64,000 nucleotides of DNA from Angiostrongylus vasorum (Eukaryota; Nematoda; Chromadorea; Rhabditida; Metastrongylidae): contig JADANN010000086.1 in assembly GCA_018806985.1 (NCBI GenBank), positions 360,501 to 424,500 of the forward strand, written 5' to 3'. Under the pieces are notes generated by a model that ran no database searches, was not told the DNA's origin, and saw only the letters and a program-made list of their open reading frames with translations. The position numbers and the translations under genes were made by a program. Below, piece by piece: positions 12,401-27,400 of this stretch. Every line of letters starts with the position of its first letter. Within the stretch, counting starts at the first letter, position 1.

Positions 12401-15400
12401 TGACTCATTCTTTCTAACTCACGTTGCTCTGAAAATCAGAAAGAATTCACTCGTCATAAACCGTTTCTTTTTCTGTTTAGCTGTGGATCGTGTATTCCAT
12501 ACGCCCTATTGAAAGTATTCCACTTGACGAATGTTCAGCGTTATGAGAACGATAGCATCATCGAATAGGAAATAGTGTAGCTTTTTCAACATCGACTTTC
12601 ACTTCGACACTGCCCAGTTCCAGTTTTTCATACGCTGCCCTCGTGACGATAAATAGTTTTGACAAGACGATATCGTATCGTATCGCTTCTTTTTTTCACG
12701 AGAACAGCGTTGATGCTGCAGAGTAGGGAAGTTCTGCTTATGCATTTCTTCTCTTGTTCATGAGGGATCTTCCTTTATTACGCAAAGATGCCCGGCCAGA
12801 CACTGCAGTGGAATTAGAGGCTCATTTCGAAATAATTATAGTATGAGATCGCATGAGTCTTGTACTTTGCCTATGCATTAATGAGCTTCGTAGTCATGGA
12901 TATAACACATTGCCCAGAACCATTTTCTTTCTGCCCAGTCGTTAAAAAGTGATTGCCGTTTTAGAGCAGCTTAAAAGCTCATAACACGCGTTATGAACAT
13001 CTTTCTCCACTACTAGTCCATCAGTCAGTACCTCTACTCTCCTTATTGCCGTCGCTCATTGTCTTTTCACTCATTTTTGAATGAATAAGGGCTTCTTAAC
13101 AGCGGCCGCCTGCAACCCGTGCAGCTCCACGTTGCTGAGTCAAGTGGAATGTTTTCGAATAAAAGAATCTCTTAATGGGTTCATCTTGCTTTCCTACTAT
13201 TATGATAAAGCTGTTGAACAACAGTAGAGCAATTTTTACAGGATTTCTCAATATCGTTATCGTACTAACGGGCAATCGAAGAAGTAGGAGGGCATTTCGC
13301 CTGATGTCGAACACCCATGGGTTGAAAACGTTGCCATTCGATTTTTTTTCTGGGATATCTACAAGAAAAAAGGTTACCAATAAAGCCATCTCATTGAAAT
13401 GTCGACATAATGCTGTTCTTTTTTATTCACTCAGTACCTCTTTTTCTACGCAGTATTTAATTCAAGGATCGTTCTTCGCGAAGAATTGCGATCGCATGGG
13501 CGCAAATTCTATTTGGCTGGTAATTTAAAAAGTTGGGGAAGGTTTTATTTTCTTGGAATCTTAAGATGAACGTGCCAGCACTTTTTTACTTTTTATTTCA
13601 TTCCATCATAGAAGGTATTAGTCAATAGCTTCTGATCGAAGAGCTTTGTGGTCGTTGTGCGACAAGCTTACTATCCTGATGGCGGTGGTTCCTGCTACTA
13701 ATTTACTTTTGACTAGACTTCCAAGTGGATATGTCGAGCTCCTTGTTAGAAAAAAAGGCAGTATTGAGAATGAACCCAGCTGTACATCAGAGTTTGAAGT
13801 CTAGGAACACCTACAGATGTGATGCCGGATGGTATAAGGCTGAAGGAGTAAGGTGTACGGAGTTGATCAATCCCTGAGAGATACCAGATGCATTGGACTT
13901 CTCGTTGGCATCGTTGGCGTGTTTGATTACTTATCCGCCCTACAATAATTTACGGTCTTCTACTGATGTGTGAAGTCAGTGCTTCTGCCCTCTCAGACAA
14001 GTAAGGTAACAATTCTCCGATCCCGAATGGATCGCAACCTTGGTGAGGTTGGACCGCGGGATCGAACCAGCGATCGATCTATTTTTATATTCAAAGGCAC
14101 CTCTAATCATTGTGCTACACACGCCCTCTGTCTAGTGATATTATCAGTGAATATGTTTCATGTGTTACGAAAAAATCGTAGCCCGTGTATCATTTGCTTT
14201 AGCCGTTTACTCGTGAGCAATAAGAATTTATTTTGTGATCAATTTAGTGATTACTTTATGAATATTCCAAAGACGCCAGAAATTTTTTTTCTTTTGGGAA
14301 CTTTCCTCACATTGCGGGCGCAGTGGTCGGAGGCGACCTGCGACACATACGTGGAATCGATCCCGGCACCCATGGCCTACCAATTCTTCGATCCCTACGG
14401 GGTCGGCAAATTAGTACCAGATTTGTCTGGTAGGATAGCAGCACTGGCTCGATACATCGGTAGGCCACCGCAAATCATTGTAAAGGCCAGATGTGTTTTC
14501 CATCATCTCCAAACGATGAAGCCGAATGCATGGTGCACCCTTTAGGGATTGATCAACGCCAGAGCTCCACACAAATTTCCTCACATTGCAAGGCAAACGT
14601 ATTTCGTGATTCCGTAGTCATACTTTTAGTTTCTGTTGTGGTTATGAAAAATTTGCACGAGATCAATAATCTTATCAAAAACTGTAACTGGGACGCTTAA
14701 ATTCTTGGATCCGTCGTTATAACAGGGCTACAAATGATTCTCTACCTGAGTGACACACTACCGATTTGTAAGGACTTTTTTTCTTCGCAGCACTGAAATA
14801 AACATTGAACAAAATTTGAAGGCTGCTACGAATGGAGTTGCAGCCTTCAGAAATCGCAAGTGGGTGTCATCCTTAGCGGACTGTGTCTCCTGCTGAACTA
14901 AGACGTACCGTGCTGCACCTGAATAGGCTTCTGAATAGAGACCTTGAGTTTCTTTCCATTACATTTACTGCTCTTCATTCGGCTTTCTTGCACATTCAAT
15001 CACCTCTATCATCTGTCATCCCGTTGATCGTCGAGTGATTTGAGCGAGCGGCAGTAAATGTACCATTTTTCCCTGTCGCATGCAAGAGCAGCCCAGTGGG
15101 GTTCTGTTCGCCTTAGGGACACGTAGAGCATCACATCTTTTCTCCAAGGTTTTCTTGAAGAACTCTGACCATCGAATCCGTGGTCTTCCTGCAGTACGTT
15201 TGTTTTCCCGAGGAATCCAGTAACTAACGGCTCTTGTACATCGGTTTTCGTTAATACGCCTTGCGTCGCTAGCCCATCTTATCTTCGACGCTTCGGCGTA
15301 TAGAACGGCACCTTTTATTTTCGATCGTTGACGCAAATCGGAGCTTTGGATCCTTTCTTTCACTTGTGTGGCACAGGATATTCCTAGCATCGTCTCGACT

Positions 15401-18400
15401 GCACGTGCAATAACGTCGAGTGATCTTTCAACCTGCTTAAGCAGCGACCAGGTTTCTAACGCATACGTTAAGGCAGGAAGCACTGTTGAGTTGAAAAGAC
15501 GGGCAAGGAGTCGGGGGTTCTTTGCTCTTTTCACTACATCCACGAACAATGCTCTATAAAGCTCCTCGAGCCCGTCGTTTTGCGCTCATCTCACGTTGTT
15601 CATCATATTGATTTTCCCGACCCAAATAGACGTAGCTGGAGCACTCGGAGATATTCGTTCCGTTGAGCGTTAATGGAGCATACGTAACTAATTCGCTGCG
15701 AACGTCGTTTTTTGCGGGATTTAGTCGAAGACCAATCTTTCCACAGGCTTTATCAAAGTCGGCAAACACTCGTTCCGTTAGGCTAATGTTTTTGTTATAA
15801 GGACGATTTCATCAGCAAAATGAAGAAGGTGTAATTGCCAACCATCGATTTTTCACTCCCATGTTGTTCCATTACAATGTTCGCATGACGTTCTGGAGGG
15901 TGGAGGAGAGGTAAATAATTTTGGAGAGATGGTATCGTTTTGTCTAACCACTCTTTTGACGTCGATCATAACATCATTGTAGAATGGTGATATCTCGGCT
16001 GCGAATTATTTAAATAGCTCATGGAGAATCTTTATATACTGGGTAGGGATCCCGTGACTGTTCAGGGCTTCCGTGACTGGTTCTATCTCAGTTGAGTCAA
16101 AAGGCCTTCTTTAAATCGATGAAATTGAGACAGAGCTGTCTTTTGTACTCTCGCGATACTTCATTGAGCCTTGTTACTGTGTGGATGTGGTCCATCGTAC
16201 TAAATCCTTTTCGAAACCCTGCTTGCTCACATAGCTGCCCTTCGTCTAGTGTTCTGTCAATCCTGTTTAGGATGACTCGAGTGAAAATGTTTGTAGACGA
16301 CAGACAGTAAGCAGATTGGACGATAGTTGCCGATACCCTGTAGGTCACCCTTCTTGAACAATAACACGGTCTTGCTGGTCTTCCAGTGGGTAGGGACCTT
16401 GCATTCGGACAGGTAACATTTGAAGAGCCTAGCCAATGTGTTTACAAAGACTGGCGGAAGGTTCTTCAGGTGTTCTGGTCTTATCCTGTCCGGACCTGGT
16501 GTTGTTCGATTTTTCACCGGCGAAATGGCATTTCGGATTTCCGGAAGGGAGAACCGGTGGCAGGACATATCCATCCTCCTTTATTTCATATGAGGAAAGG
16601 TGGACGTGGCTATCGAAGAGATCTGAGTAGTATTTGTGAATGATTTTCTCCATTGCCTTTCTGGACGCTGTAACTGTTCCGCCTGGGCGTCGGAGTGCAA
16701 TCATCTTAATTTTGTAATTGGTGAAGGTTCGGTGGGCTTTGCTTTTCCCATGCTTTGCAACTGGACTATAATTGCTACTCTTTTCTTTCTAAGATCTTCT
16801 TTTATCGTCGTTCTGCATTGTTTTACAAGAGCGGACTCGAGGTGGCCTTTGCCTGCTTTTCGCGCGATTCCACGCTGACGTGTTAGTTTCTGGAGACATC
16901 TCTTGGTAACTTTCGAGCTCTCTGCTTTCATAAAGTTAACGTGAGGATCTTGAAGCGATGGTATTCCTCGTGGATGCTATCGGGAATGGAATCTTCCCAA
17001 CAGCTGACCAGTGAATTCAATTATTCCTAGTTTATGGTGTTTTGGGACTTCGCTTTTTAAATTTAGCGGCTTATGGCCAAAATGGTATGTTGAATACTAT
17101 GAATACGACCTTTTCTTGATTTCCTCATCGGTTTTGCTTAATAAACTTGTAGATGTTATCGATATAACCACAATGATGCTGAGATATTTGCAAAACTCCG
17201 GACCGCAGATGCTTGCCGTGGGGAACGAACGCGCTATTACCCTTTCCAGAGGCTAACGCGTTCACCATCACACCATGCGGGTCCTTCGTTTCGCCTGCCT
17301 CTCGGCCAGTTCTATCGATCAGTGCCATCAGCAGTCACCCGTCAGCGGGATTGATATGGGGAGCGCAAATCGGCAATGAACCCAGTTAAGCTGAGGCTTT
17401 TTAGTTATAATCATAGCCTTAACCGCATGGTGTGGTGGTGAACGCGTTACTCCCCGGAAAGGACAATAGCACGTTCGTTCCCCACCGTAGACACCTGCGG
17501 TACGGAGTTTTGCAAATATCTCAGCATCGTTGTAGTTATATTTCGCATTATACCCTGCCATTAAAAAATAGTAGGCAGTAAATAAAAGGGTTAGGATTAA
17601 TTTTTTATTTACTGCTTATTACAATTTAATCGATATAATCCCTTTAGCTGCTCATGTACAATATCGTTGAGAAAAAATGACGTATCAGTAAAGCATAAGA
17701 GAGTAGGAGAAAAAATGACTACGAAAAAATGCGGTAGTTGATGGTGTTGTGGAGATTTGATGAATCTCAGTAGTTATCAATGACGTCATCTATCAGTGAA
17801 TTCCTATTAGTGATTATTTGCTTCTGTTTCTGCGAAATCAATACTTCCTTCTACTTCAGATTGATATTATCGCACTCAGTAAATTGCTCAATTCGATTCC
17901 AAAAATCACTACCATGCCACAGGTGAGTTTAGGCTTCTTCCTCGTTTGTTAAGCTGACATACTTAATTCTAAACGTTCTGACTTTAATTTTTAGTGTAAC
18001 GTTAGTTAAATATTTAAAAAAATGAAACAACAGTATCTTAGGACGATTCGGATTTTTGTGGTGAAGATATGTTGACCGAGATTGAAGAGCTTCGTGATGC
18101 TGCGAAGACAATCCAGTCACTTCAACGAGTATTGAAACGACCGCAGCATTCTTCTGATCGAGGGGGTAACGTCATTTTATTTCAGGCTCAACTTAGCACA
18201 GGAGGGAACAATTTTGTGATAAAATATGGTAGTTATTATACTAGCTTGGATAGAGTTGAATGAAGAATATTTTAGCACGACAGTATGTATAGTTACCGTA
18301 TTTACTCAGCCGAGATCACTGTTGAGCACCACTGTGCCCTCCAGAAATCTTTCTAGGTTACAATGCTAAGTTTTTATTGGTTGCCCACTGCAATTTTTTT

Positions 18401-21400
18401 CACGGCAGGGTATAATGCGAAACCCAACCACCGTGATGCTAAGATATTTGCAAAACTCCGGATCGTAGGTGTCTGCGGTTGGTAACGAACTTGCTTGCTA
18501 TTACCCTTTCTGGGGCTAACGCATTCGCCACCACACCATGCGGGTCCTTCCATAGAACTAGCTGAGAGACAGACGAAACGAAGAACCTGCATGGTGTGGT
18601 GGTGAACGCTTAAGCCCCCGGAAAGGGTAATAGCAAGCAAGTTCGTTACCATTCGTTACCAACCGCAGACATCTGCGGTCAAGAGTTTTGCAAATATCTC
18701 AGCGTCATTGTAGCTGTACTTTTATGTTACTCCATGAAAAATGTTTGTTATATTTAAGTTACTTTTTTGTTGTGATATTGGAAGCTTCTCTGCAAATTTC
18801 TTCCCATAGCGACTTTTTAGTGTTTTCGGATGCGGACGAGTCGTCTGTAGCTGCCGATTCCAGTGTCGATGGACGAGTTTCAGGAATTTCGACACGTCTC
18901 GGTCATCCAAGAGGTGTCATGCAATTTCTTCCATCCATGGGGTGAGCAACGACGTTTGGTACAGGAAAGGCGCCCAACAACCTCATGACGTCATGGGTTT
19001 TCTAAGCTGCTTAATTTCCGGCTTTAGTTTAAGAATTGGTTGTAAAACTTTGAACCTTGCAAGAAGGTAATGCTTTTCATTTAGAAACGATCTCTTCATG
19101 CCTTCCACGGACACCTATCGAGGTCGCGTTTCGCTGTCTCGGAAGACGTCGGCACCTGATGCGTACATGCCTCTTTCTGTGCTGTCGAATTCTGAACAAC
19201 CACTTAGTCCCATGGCTCCACGAACAAGGTGGTTCTTTAGCGTCTCTTTTCTTCTGCTAACTGCCTAATTTGATTCTTACATGTGTTTGGCAATGTTTAC
19301 AAGACGTATAACACTTGTCGTGTACGCACATCTTCTCGGTTCGGATGTTTTCTCTATCACTGGGCTAAGCTTCTTCAATTTTACGCCAGAACAGCAATGT
19401 TTTTTGTCTCTTGTTTCAGACAATGTTTTTAGTTTGTCATACAAGGTGAAATAAAAATATTTATTTCGCATTGGCCATTTTCACATCTACTGTGCGGATC
19501 CCAGCACTTCTTGAAATCGATTGGTTTCCTCACATCCACCATCTACGAAGGTTTTCTTGTTTTTTGGGCATGGACTCGGCTCTTGCTTGAGGATTTTTTC
19601 TCTTCGTCATGAATGTCGTTGAGTACTGTTGGGGATCAATTCTCTCTGGAGTCCTTAGACAGATATGCTAGAGCGTTCTCACGTGGAATGGAGAAAGTGA
19701 GTTGATTCAAGACAGGTCTGACAGCAATTTCCCGAAGAGATGAGAGGCCTAGTGAGATTTGTGCGGTATCACTACCATTGCATTATCCGTACCCTTTAGA
19801 TAATAATAAAGAACACACGTGTGAAAAGGTTTCATGCTTTAATACTGAGTCTCCAGTCATTTTGATAAGCTGAGACAACATTCTCATACAAAAAAATCAT
19901 TCCACTTTGATTGGAAACTCAATTGGTTTCCTCTTAACCATTCCGAAGTTGCAAAGGTTGCGGTAAATCAAGAGTTAGACGGCATATAGTAACTTCACAC
20001 CATTTGGTCCAAAACTGTTCCATATTTCCGCGTCCCGAACCTAAGGAATGCAAGGAATGTCAGTAAGATCTTGAGTAAATTCTGTAAATATTGTACGAGA
20101 AATCGCCTTTCATCAAACATTAAACCTTGACAATTCTTTAAAATTCAGGATCTTATCTTTCATCTTTCACGCTGTCTGGGTTTCTGGAAAAATACTCCGT
20201 CATGGTAAATACTGAAACCCTATTTACGATAGTAGACACAGCAACAAGTTTCATACTTTGTCCTATCAACTTTTGTCTGTAGAAAGCGTTATAGTTAAAA
20301 GTCCAACCCCACAAAACACGCATGGTTTCCGGTTCGATCCCTTCATGGGTTAAGCAAGCCTTTCATCCATCGCGGTTCCACGGCTTGGTACTGGATCTGT
20401 CTTTGAAGAGCCCTTAACAACCGATAAAGGTCGACTATTGTTGGTGGCGAAGGACAAGGGACGGCAAAATAAGTGCTGGAATCTGTATGATATGTGGAGG
20501 CAACTTATATAATTAAATGATTGGATAATAATATCAGCTCATAGTCTTGGAAGTACAATGGTAGAGATGCCGTCCAGTAATACTTGCCAGCCCGCTAGTT
20601 CGAATCCGCCAAGGACCAAAGAAGACTTTCGCCATTTCGGGTTTCAAGCGGAGTTGTCTGAAAAAGGCTCCTACCGATCCACAAAACACTGCCGACTTCT
20701 ATTGCAGAAGGCGGGAACAATGACAGGCGTAGAATAACACGTAATAAAAACGAAATTTCTTCGAATTAGTAGCAACCTTGAGGACAACTAATTTTTTAAG
20801 GTTGTATCTTTTCAGGCTTAGTGAGAAAAATGTTTTTTAGAACTATGGAAACGCTTCCAAAGCGCAAAGGTAGCGAGCATGTACGTGGCGAGAATGCTGG
20901 CAGGTGAAGTTCTTGCTTGCTTAGTATATTTTTTCCATTTCTATATGTCTTCACGCTAATAGATCGCTCTTTCTAATCGAACACTTACACAGAAAGCTCC
21001 ACAATAACATTTCCACGATTTTCCTCATAAGAACGTTCGTAGCCTTAGACAAGTGGATTTTCCCATAAAATCATCCACTCCGATGTTGTTTTTTTGCTCT
21101 CTTTTCTTTTGGAAAAAGTCCTTGCTTTTTTAAGAAACCCACAAACTCTTTTGCCAGACCTAATACATAAAATACGCAGTTCGGGCAAGCTTAACTAACT
21201 GTTGTAACAATGCATTTTTGCCTGTAAACCTAAAAATGAGTGCGGGCTTATGGGTAAGTTTGAATTTGTTGTGGAGCACGAAAAGTTTCCAGACGACGTG
21301 GAGTCGTAGACGAACTCTTCGGAGCGTCGTTAGACGAAAAAAGATCCGAGAGTTTAGCCGGCATGAGTCGATTTTCAAAACTATTGCGCAGTTTTCGATC

Positions 21401-24400
21401 AGGGCAAAGTTCTCCGGAACCACATCCAACGATCTCGTGGTGAGTTAGTCAGAAATTTTACGAATATATTTTAATAATTTAGATAAATAGCTGCAGCTCA
21501 GGGCTTTGTTTATGAAAGAGCATTCAGAAACAATAGAGTTTTTATCGTAAGGCTTTGGATTGCACTTTATACTCTTCTGTCACCTGTCGTCCTGTTGATC
21601 GTCGAGTGAATCGACAGGGTGCTAATAGTAAATGTTCCACTTTTCCGTGTCGCGAACAAGAGCAGCTCAGTGGGTTCTGCCCGCTCTAGGGACACTTTGA
21701 GTATCATATCTCCCTCACACATTTATCATGAAGAATTCTGACCAACGGGTCGGTTGTCTTTATGTAGTACGTTTGATATTCCGAGGAATCCAATCACTAA
21801 CAGCTTTTGTTCATTTCTTTTCTTGTTTAGACGTACTACTTAACTTTCCCACCTTATCTTCGACAATCTTGTCTGTAGAACGACGTTATAGATCTTCGAC
21901 CGTTAACGTATGTCGGAGCTTTGGATCACGTTTTCCATTTGCGTAATATGGAACCTTCCATTTCGCCTACCGAACAAGTTTCCGACGCATACTTTAAGGC
22001 ATATACCTCATGAACATTGTTTTTTGTGCGATTTAATCGAGGTCTAGTCTTTCCACAGGCGTTATCAATGTCGGCAGGGCATTCGTTCCGCCGTGTTAGC
22101 GTTTGGTGTTACAAGGACGATGTCAACACTAAGACGAAAGTAGTGAATGTAATTGCCAACCATGGATTTTCAATCCCATGTCGTCCTATTCCAATGTTTG
22201 CATGGCGTTCTTGAGGATAACGGCAAATATTTTTGGAGAGACGATATAGACAATCCTAACCCATATTTTGACGCAGATGTTAATATCGTTGTAGAATGGT
22301 GATATCCTGGCTGCGAACTTTTTATACAGCTGACGAAGAATCTTTGTACACTGAATAGGAATTCTCTAGCTGTCCAGAGCTGCCATGACTGCTTCTATCT
22401 CAGCTGAGTCAAAGGCTTTCTACAAATCGGTGAAAGTGAGACAGAGCGATCTTTTGTACTTTCGAGATGCTTCAGTAGGTTTTTTTTATTGTGCGATGTA
22501 ACTCATCGTCCTTGAATCCTTTTCGAAACTATGCCCGTCTACAAGGGTCTCCTAACATTCCTCTGTCAATCCTGTTGAGCATTAGTCAAGAAATCGAGTC
22601 AGGAGCTCGTGAAGGGAAACCAGATTGAGTGATCGTTGCCAATATCGAAGAGGTCACTCTTTTTAACAATAACACGGTCTTACTGGTCTTTCATTACCTA
22701 CTTACTTACTTGATACTTGAATGGCCCGTCCTCAATGGTTGTGCGGGCGTCATGGCAATCTCAATTTTTTGGAGATTTGCTGGTTAAGCCATTGTGGTTC
22801 CCTGGAATCCCGATGTCAGCGTGGCCAAAGTCTGCCCCAGTTCTTCACCACTTCACCACCACAGGCAGCCGCAGCCCTTGTGGATCAGAGGGAGATTTGC
22901 CACCATGCGACTTTTATAATAGGACGGTAGTGGATCCTGGCATTGGTTTACTCTTAGCTAGGCTTCGTGTTGGAAACGCCGGACTCTTTCTCAGCTTGGG
23001 AGACCTGCCGGGAGGAGGAATCCCCCTCGCTGTACATCGCAGTCGGACACCCAGGAACACCTCCCAGCCACGATGAGGCGGTAAACCTTTGGGAGGGTTC
23101 TTTACTATTTAATATTAACGTGAAATCTTCTATTACACAAAGACACAGAAACACCGAGTTTTGAATGTTGTGACAACATTCGAAGGAAACGTTTTTTGTC
23201 TTAACAATTTAGTAGTGGAATCTTAGCATAGATTCATTCGCTGTGATTTCTCGTTTTTTAGGTCCTTAGCTCTCACACTTTACAGGAATCCCTACACTTT
23301 CTCCATTTGTGCTATTGTTTTGCAACTGTCACCCTTAGACTTGTTGGGTTAGCGTAAGGTTTCTGATTGTGGTTTGAAGGTCCATCGTCGGCCTCATTTC
23401 CTTAAGACAAGCATTCGTCGGTGGTTGTTCATCGAAGGAACATTTTCGACCGTATGAATACTATCCTTTCATGAGGGCCGTAATTGCTACGGGAGACCGC
23501 TAATGCCACGGCCGATCTAGTGAGTGAAGACGGTGTAAGAGAACAAATACTTCCAAACTCCAACCATTCATAATCATCCCCATTGCCTAAAAAGCCAACT
23601 CATTAGCTAAAGTGCCTCGCTTAATTTACAAAGCACCACAATGCACCAAGCGATAACAAAAAAAAGTAGAAAAAATATTTGCCGGAAAAAAAATTTCTGG
23701 GTTGTTCTCGATTGATTCCGAGACATGGCATTAAAAGGTATAGGTCGAGAACGATTTTAGGCGTCCGTATGGCTTTTTCGGAGTCGGCCGGTGAAGAATG
23801 TCGAATGGAAGATTCGCTGCTTCAGGCCGATATTCTGCTCTGGAAAAAGCGCTCTCGTGCTAGTCTTCGGAAGCACTATAGGTGAGGATTTGATCGTAAA
23901 CATAGTACAGTTGCTTTTTGAGAGTTTCTGCTTTCGAAAAGTGATATCGCTTGCCTAAGACTTTGGGATCGCTTCATTCAGGGACCTTTAACACAACGTT
24001 CTTTACATTTCTGTATTCAACTTATAGCGTGGGCTCTCACCTATACAAATTATGCCTCGTCACTCATCAAAAGAGTCGAGATAGTGACATAGGAGTAAAC
24101 GTTTCTTATCACAGACGGCATAACGAAATGGAATGTTTACTAGGGTGACGTGAAGGTTATCACATTTGTCCTGTGAAGCTTCCTATTTTTTTCGGTTTTT
24201 GGCCAAACAACAGCTCACCGGAGTTCAACTTTGAGTTCGAGAAGGGATGTACTCACCGGTGACCAGAATCCGTTTCCCATATACGTGTGACGTCATTATA
24301 ACTATATGTATAAAAAACGTGTATTTTAACCCAAGCAATGGAGAGGCGATCCTATTTCTTGACGCAGTTTCTTTTAGAACGCAAAAAGATGGCCGTTTTT

Positions 24401-27400
24401 AGATCGCCTTTGACCTTTTTTTTCCCCGATCCATCACCCAAGCATCACAACCTCACGAACTCACGACTAAATAGCACGACACATGTCATGAAGTTCGGAG
24501 GGAATTTACGAACTATGGGCTGTGCTTGAGCAGTTTATTTACGAAAGCGATGGTTTATTCTAAAATAAATTTTTTTTTCTGAATTTCAGTGTACGAAATT
24601 TGGCCGCTCGCGAGCTATACGACACGGAGAAGTCATTCGTTGAAGGGTTGGAGTTCTTAGTGACGGTATGAAAGAAAACTTAAGTGCTTTACTTTATATC
24701 GTTTTAGTGCCTTTATGATCAATAGATATGGAATGCACATTACTTTCTTTGCGATGCTATAAAAATTCTTTGTGAACAGCCAACAAATAGTCCTCATTTT
24801 TTTTCAAAAGTTAGTTGGGAAGGCACTTTGATTCTACCCTTGTAAGCTACTTTCTCTCGGAATTTTTCTTATCTAGAAATACATGCGACCTCTACGGCAA
24901 CCACTTGAATGCACACTTATTGAGCCAGGCCTTGCCGATAAGATTTTCTACAAAGTACCAGAGGTGTTAGCACATCATCAGGCAAGGCAGCTAATCAATC
25001 AATCGGTCAATAGCCGGTTTCATTCGTGATAAGTGTTTTTCTTACTTTTCTCTTCAGGTTCTGCTTGCGGCGTTGAGTTCACGGATAGAGGAATGGAATA
25101 AGGACAGCGTTATTGGTGACGTGATGCTGTCCCATGTAAGTCGGAGGGGCTAAAGGTTTTTTAGAACGAGAGAAGACAAAAGGATAAAGTAGGAAGGTCG
25201 TCGTCCATAATCGTTCTCTGCTTCTTCAATAAATAATGAATGAGTACTTGATTCAATTTTTTCACTTGGTGAGAAAAAAATATGGGAAGTGGGGGGTAAT
25301 TTGTACGGTTTTGAAAACCATTTTCGCTTATCGATGGCACTGAACAAAACGGGTTTCATCCTAATTTCAGTGGCCTCCTAGTATCACTATTAAGTTCTTT
25401 TTTATAGATCTTTGTCATACTTCTTTGTTATGATTTTAAAACGAGAAGTTGAGTTTTTTCATCATTTCAGCGATTCCTATCATGTTCACTTCAAAGCAGT
25501 CTATTTTTCCTACTTAGATGATTATTCTTTTCCTAGATTAGTAGTTTTTTTTTGCTTAATAGGGATCATAAAACGTAATCATTGAAGAAACCATTTCCTA
25601 TAAGGGGCGTGTAGCGCAATGATTAGGAGTTACCTCGCACTCACATGGGTTCCATCCAAAGCCCCCACGCTCACCAAGCCTTCCATCCCTCCGAGGTAAG
25701 CAAATTGATGCCAGACCTATCTGATAGGATAGTAGCACTGATTTGATACACCGGTAGAACAGTGTGAGTCATTGTATAGGTCAGATATGCATTCAATCAC
25801 CTCTACGATGCTTAGTGACAACAAATGCATGACGCATCCCTCAGGAATTGGTCAACGCCATGAGTTTTAGCATTTTTCCCTTTTACCAGTTCTTATTTTG
25901 AAATGATTCAAGAGAACGGGAATTCGAGCCCATAAGAAGTGTTTTGCGATATTTAGCATTTCCATGTCACTGATCAACGAAGAATCGCGTAAAATGATGG
26001 CATGATAATGAATCGTCCCAACTGAGGGGGGCTAGCGCAATGATCGCGATGCCATTCATCACGAGTACGGTGCTGGCTCGACCTTGCACCAGGCTCATCA
26101 AGCAGCTAACCACTCTAAGGTGGGGAAACAGGTACCATACTTGCTTGAGAAAAGCCCATTCTCTCTAATCTATGAGAGGGCGCTCTAGCCCGGCTCTGTC
26201 AGAATTCCAGGAAAAATAGGCTCGACCATCATTCAACGAAATTCGTGAACAAAGGAGTATCGTCAAGTAGCAGCCGAGCCTACGCACGGAAAAAGGTCCT
26301 GTGACCATTGTGGATGACGAATGAGAGAAAACGAATCGAATGCAGGAACTGTTGGTTGCGCACATTAGATGTGGTCATGGATAACACAAAATTGAAAACA
26401 AATAAGAAAAAATCTTATCATTTGTTCTTCCACGCAGAACTGTGAAAAACGGATTGACTTTATTGTAGACAGAAATTTCGAACTTCTCTAGATTACTAGT
26501 TGCTTAAAAACAAAGATGAAACACCGAGTTTGCAAAGTATTAAAAGATTTTTTTGAATAGCGCGTAGCGCTTAAATTACCGCGATTGATGAGAAAAAGGA
26601 GTGAGACGAGCTGTAGTGGAAGAGGCACCTACTGATTTTTTGCAGTAGAATAGATGCGTATTGACTTTTCAGTTTGCTAAACAATCGATGGTGGACACTT
26701 ATATTTCGTTCGTCGACAATTTCAAATATGCTAAAGCTGCAATTACTCAGGCTCGTGGAAAGCCATCATTCGAGAAATACTACAATGTAGGTTCAAAAAT
26801 TAAAAATCAATATTAACAATGACGTCATGCTTTATATATGATGCTCATACAATAAATCATCCTTGTAGACTTGGCTCATCTATCCTACCTGCACGGGCAC
26901 CGGAGAATTCTCCATTCCATTTGTAAGCGTTTTTGACGCCTTTCTTGGTTGCGTCTTCAATGATTTGCTGGATCCTTGCAAGGAGAATTCCATCAAGAAT
27001 TTCTTCGCCAAACGTAACATGCCCTGTCCTTTTTTTGGCAATGGAATTATTTGTTAACCTGTGGTCGAATAGATTCTTCAAAGACAACAGATGACTATCG
27101 GATTCCACTAGTGAAGGCTGGTGCTATGAAAGCTTCAGAGGGGCTATATATTCTGCTGTCTGATGCGATCACTCTCCATTTGAGTCTAATCACATGACCG
27201 GCAATGATCTTTTTTTCTCAAAAAAAGCCGACTTCATGGAAGGGGCATGTTATGGACAGAAAATTATCAGGATGGTTCCCATTCCAAAAACATCCTACTC
27301 TGAATTTTCGGTACTGTTTCACTTTCACTCACCTTTAGCATTCCTCCGTTGAAGACTCCGATAGGGATCTACATTATAAAAATTCTTTCCGAACACTTTC

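Larger units (their letters stand above)
9414..23881 (+). other. N-terminal regulatory exons of the RhoGEF
   Basis: Eight exons encode a polar, Ser/Arg/Asp-rich region without a recognised fold. They include acidic DDADDSDSSDSTDSP, basic GRRRLRKTNSEPNVEG, a helical segment TEIEELRDAAKTIQSLQRV, LSRKTSAPDAYMPLS, and SRFSKLLRSFRSGQSSPEPH. RSFRSGQSSPE and RKTNSEP look like possible phospho/14-3-3-type sites (inference). The exon at 23738-23881 ends in WKKRSRASLRKHY, directly before the DH domain. All junctions here keep phase, which supports the chain. Confidence 0.7.

Noticed and set aside
13970..14545. 191-residue + strand frame
   Set aside because: It runs through a SINE head fragment and a family A copy; the same translated motifs recur at other family A copies.
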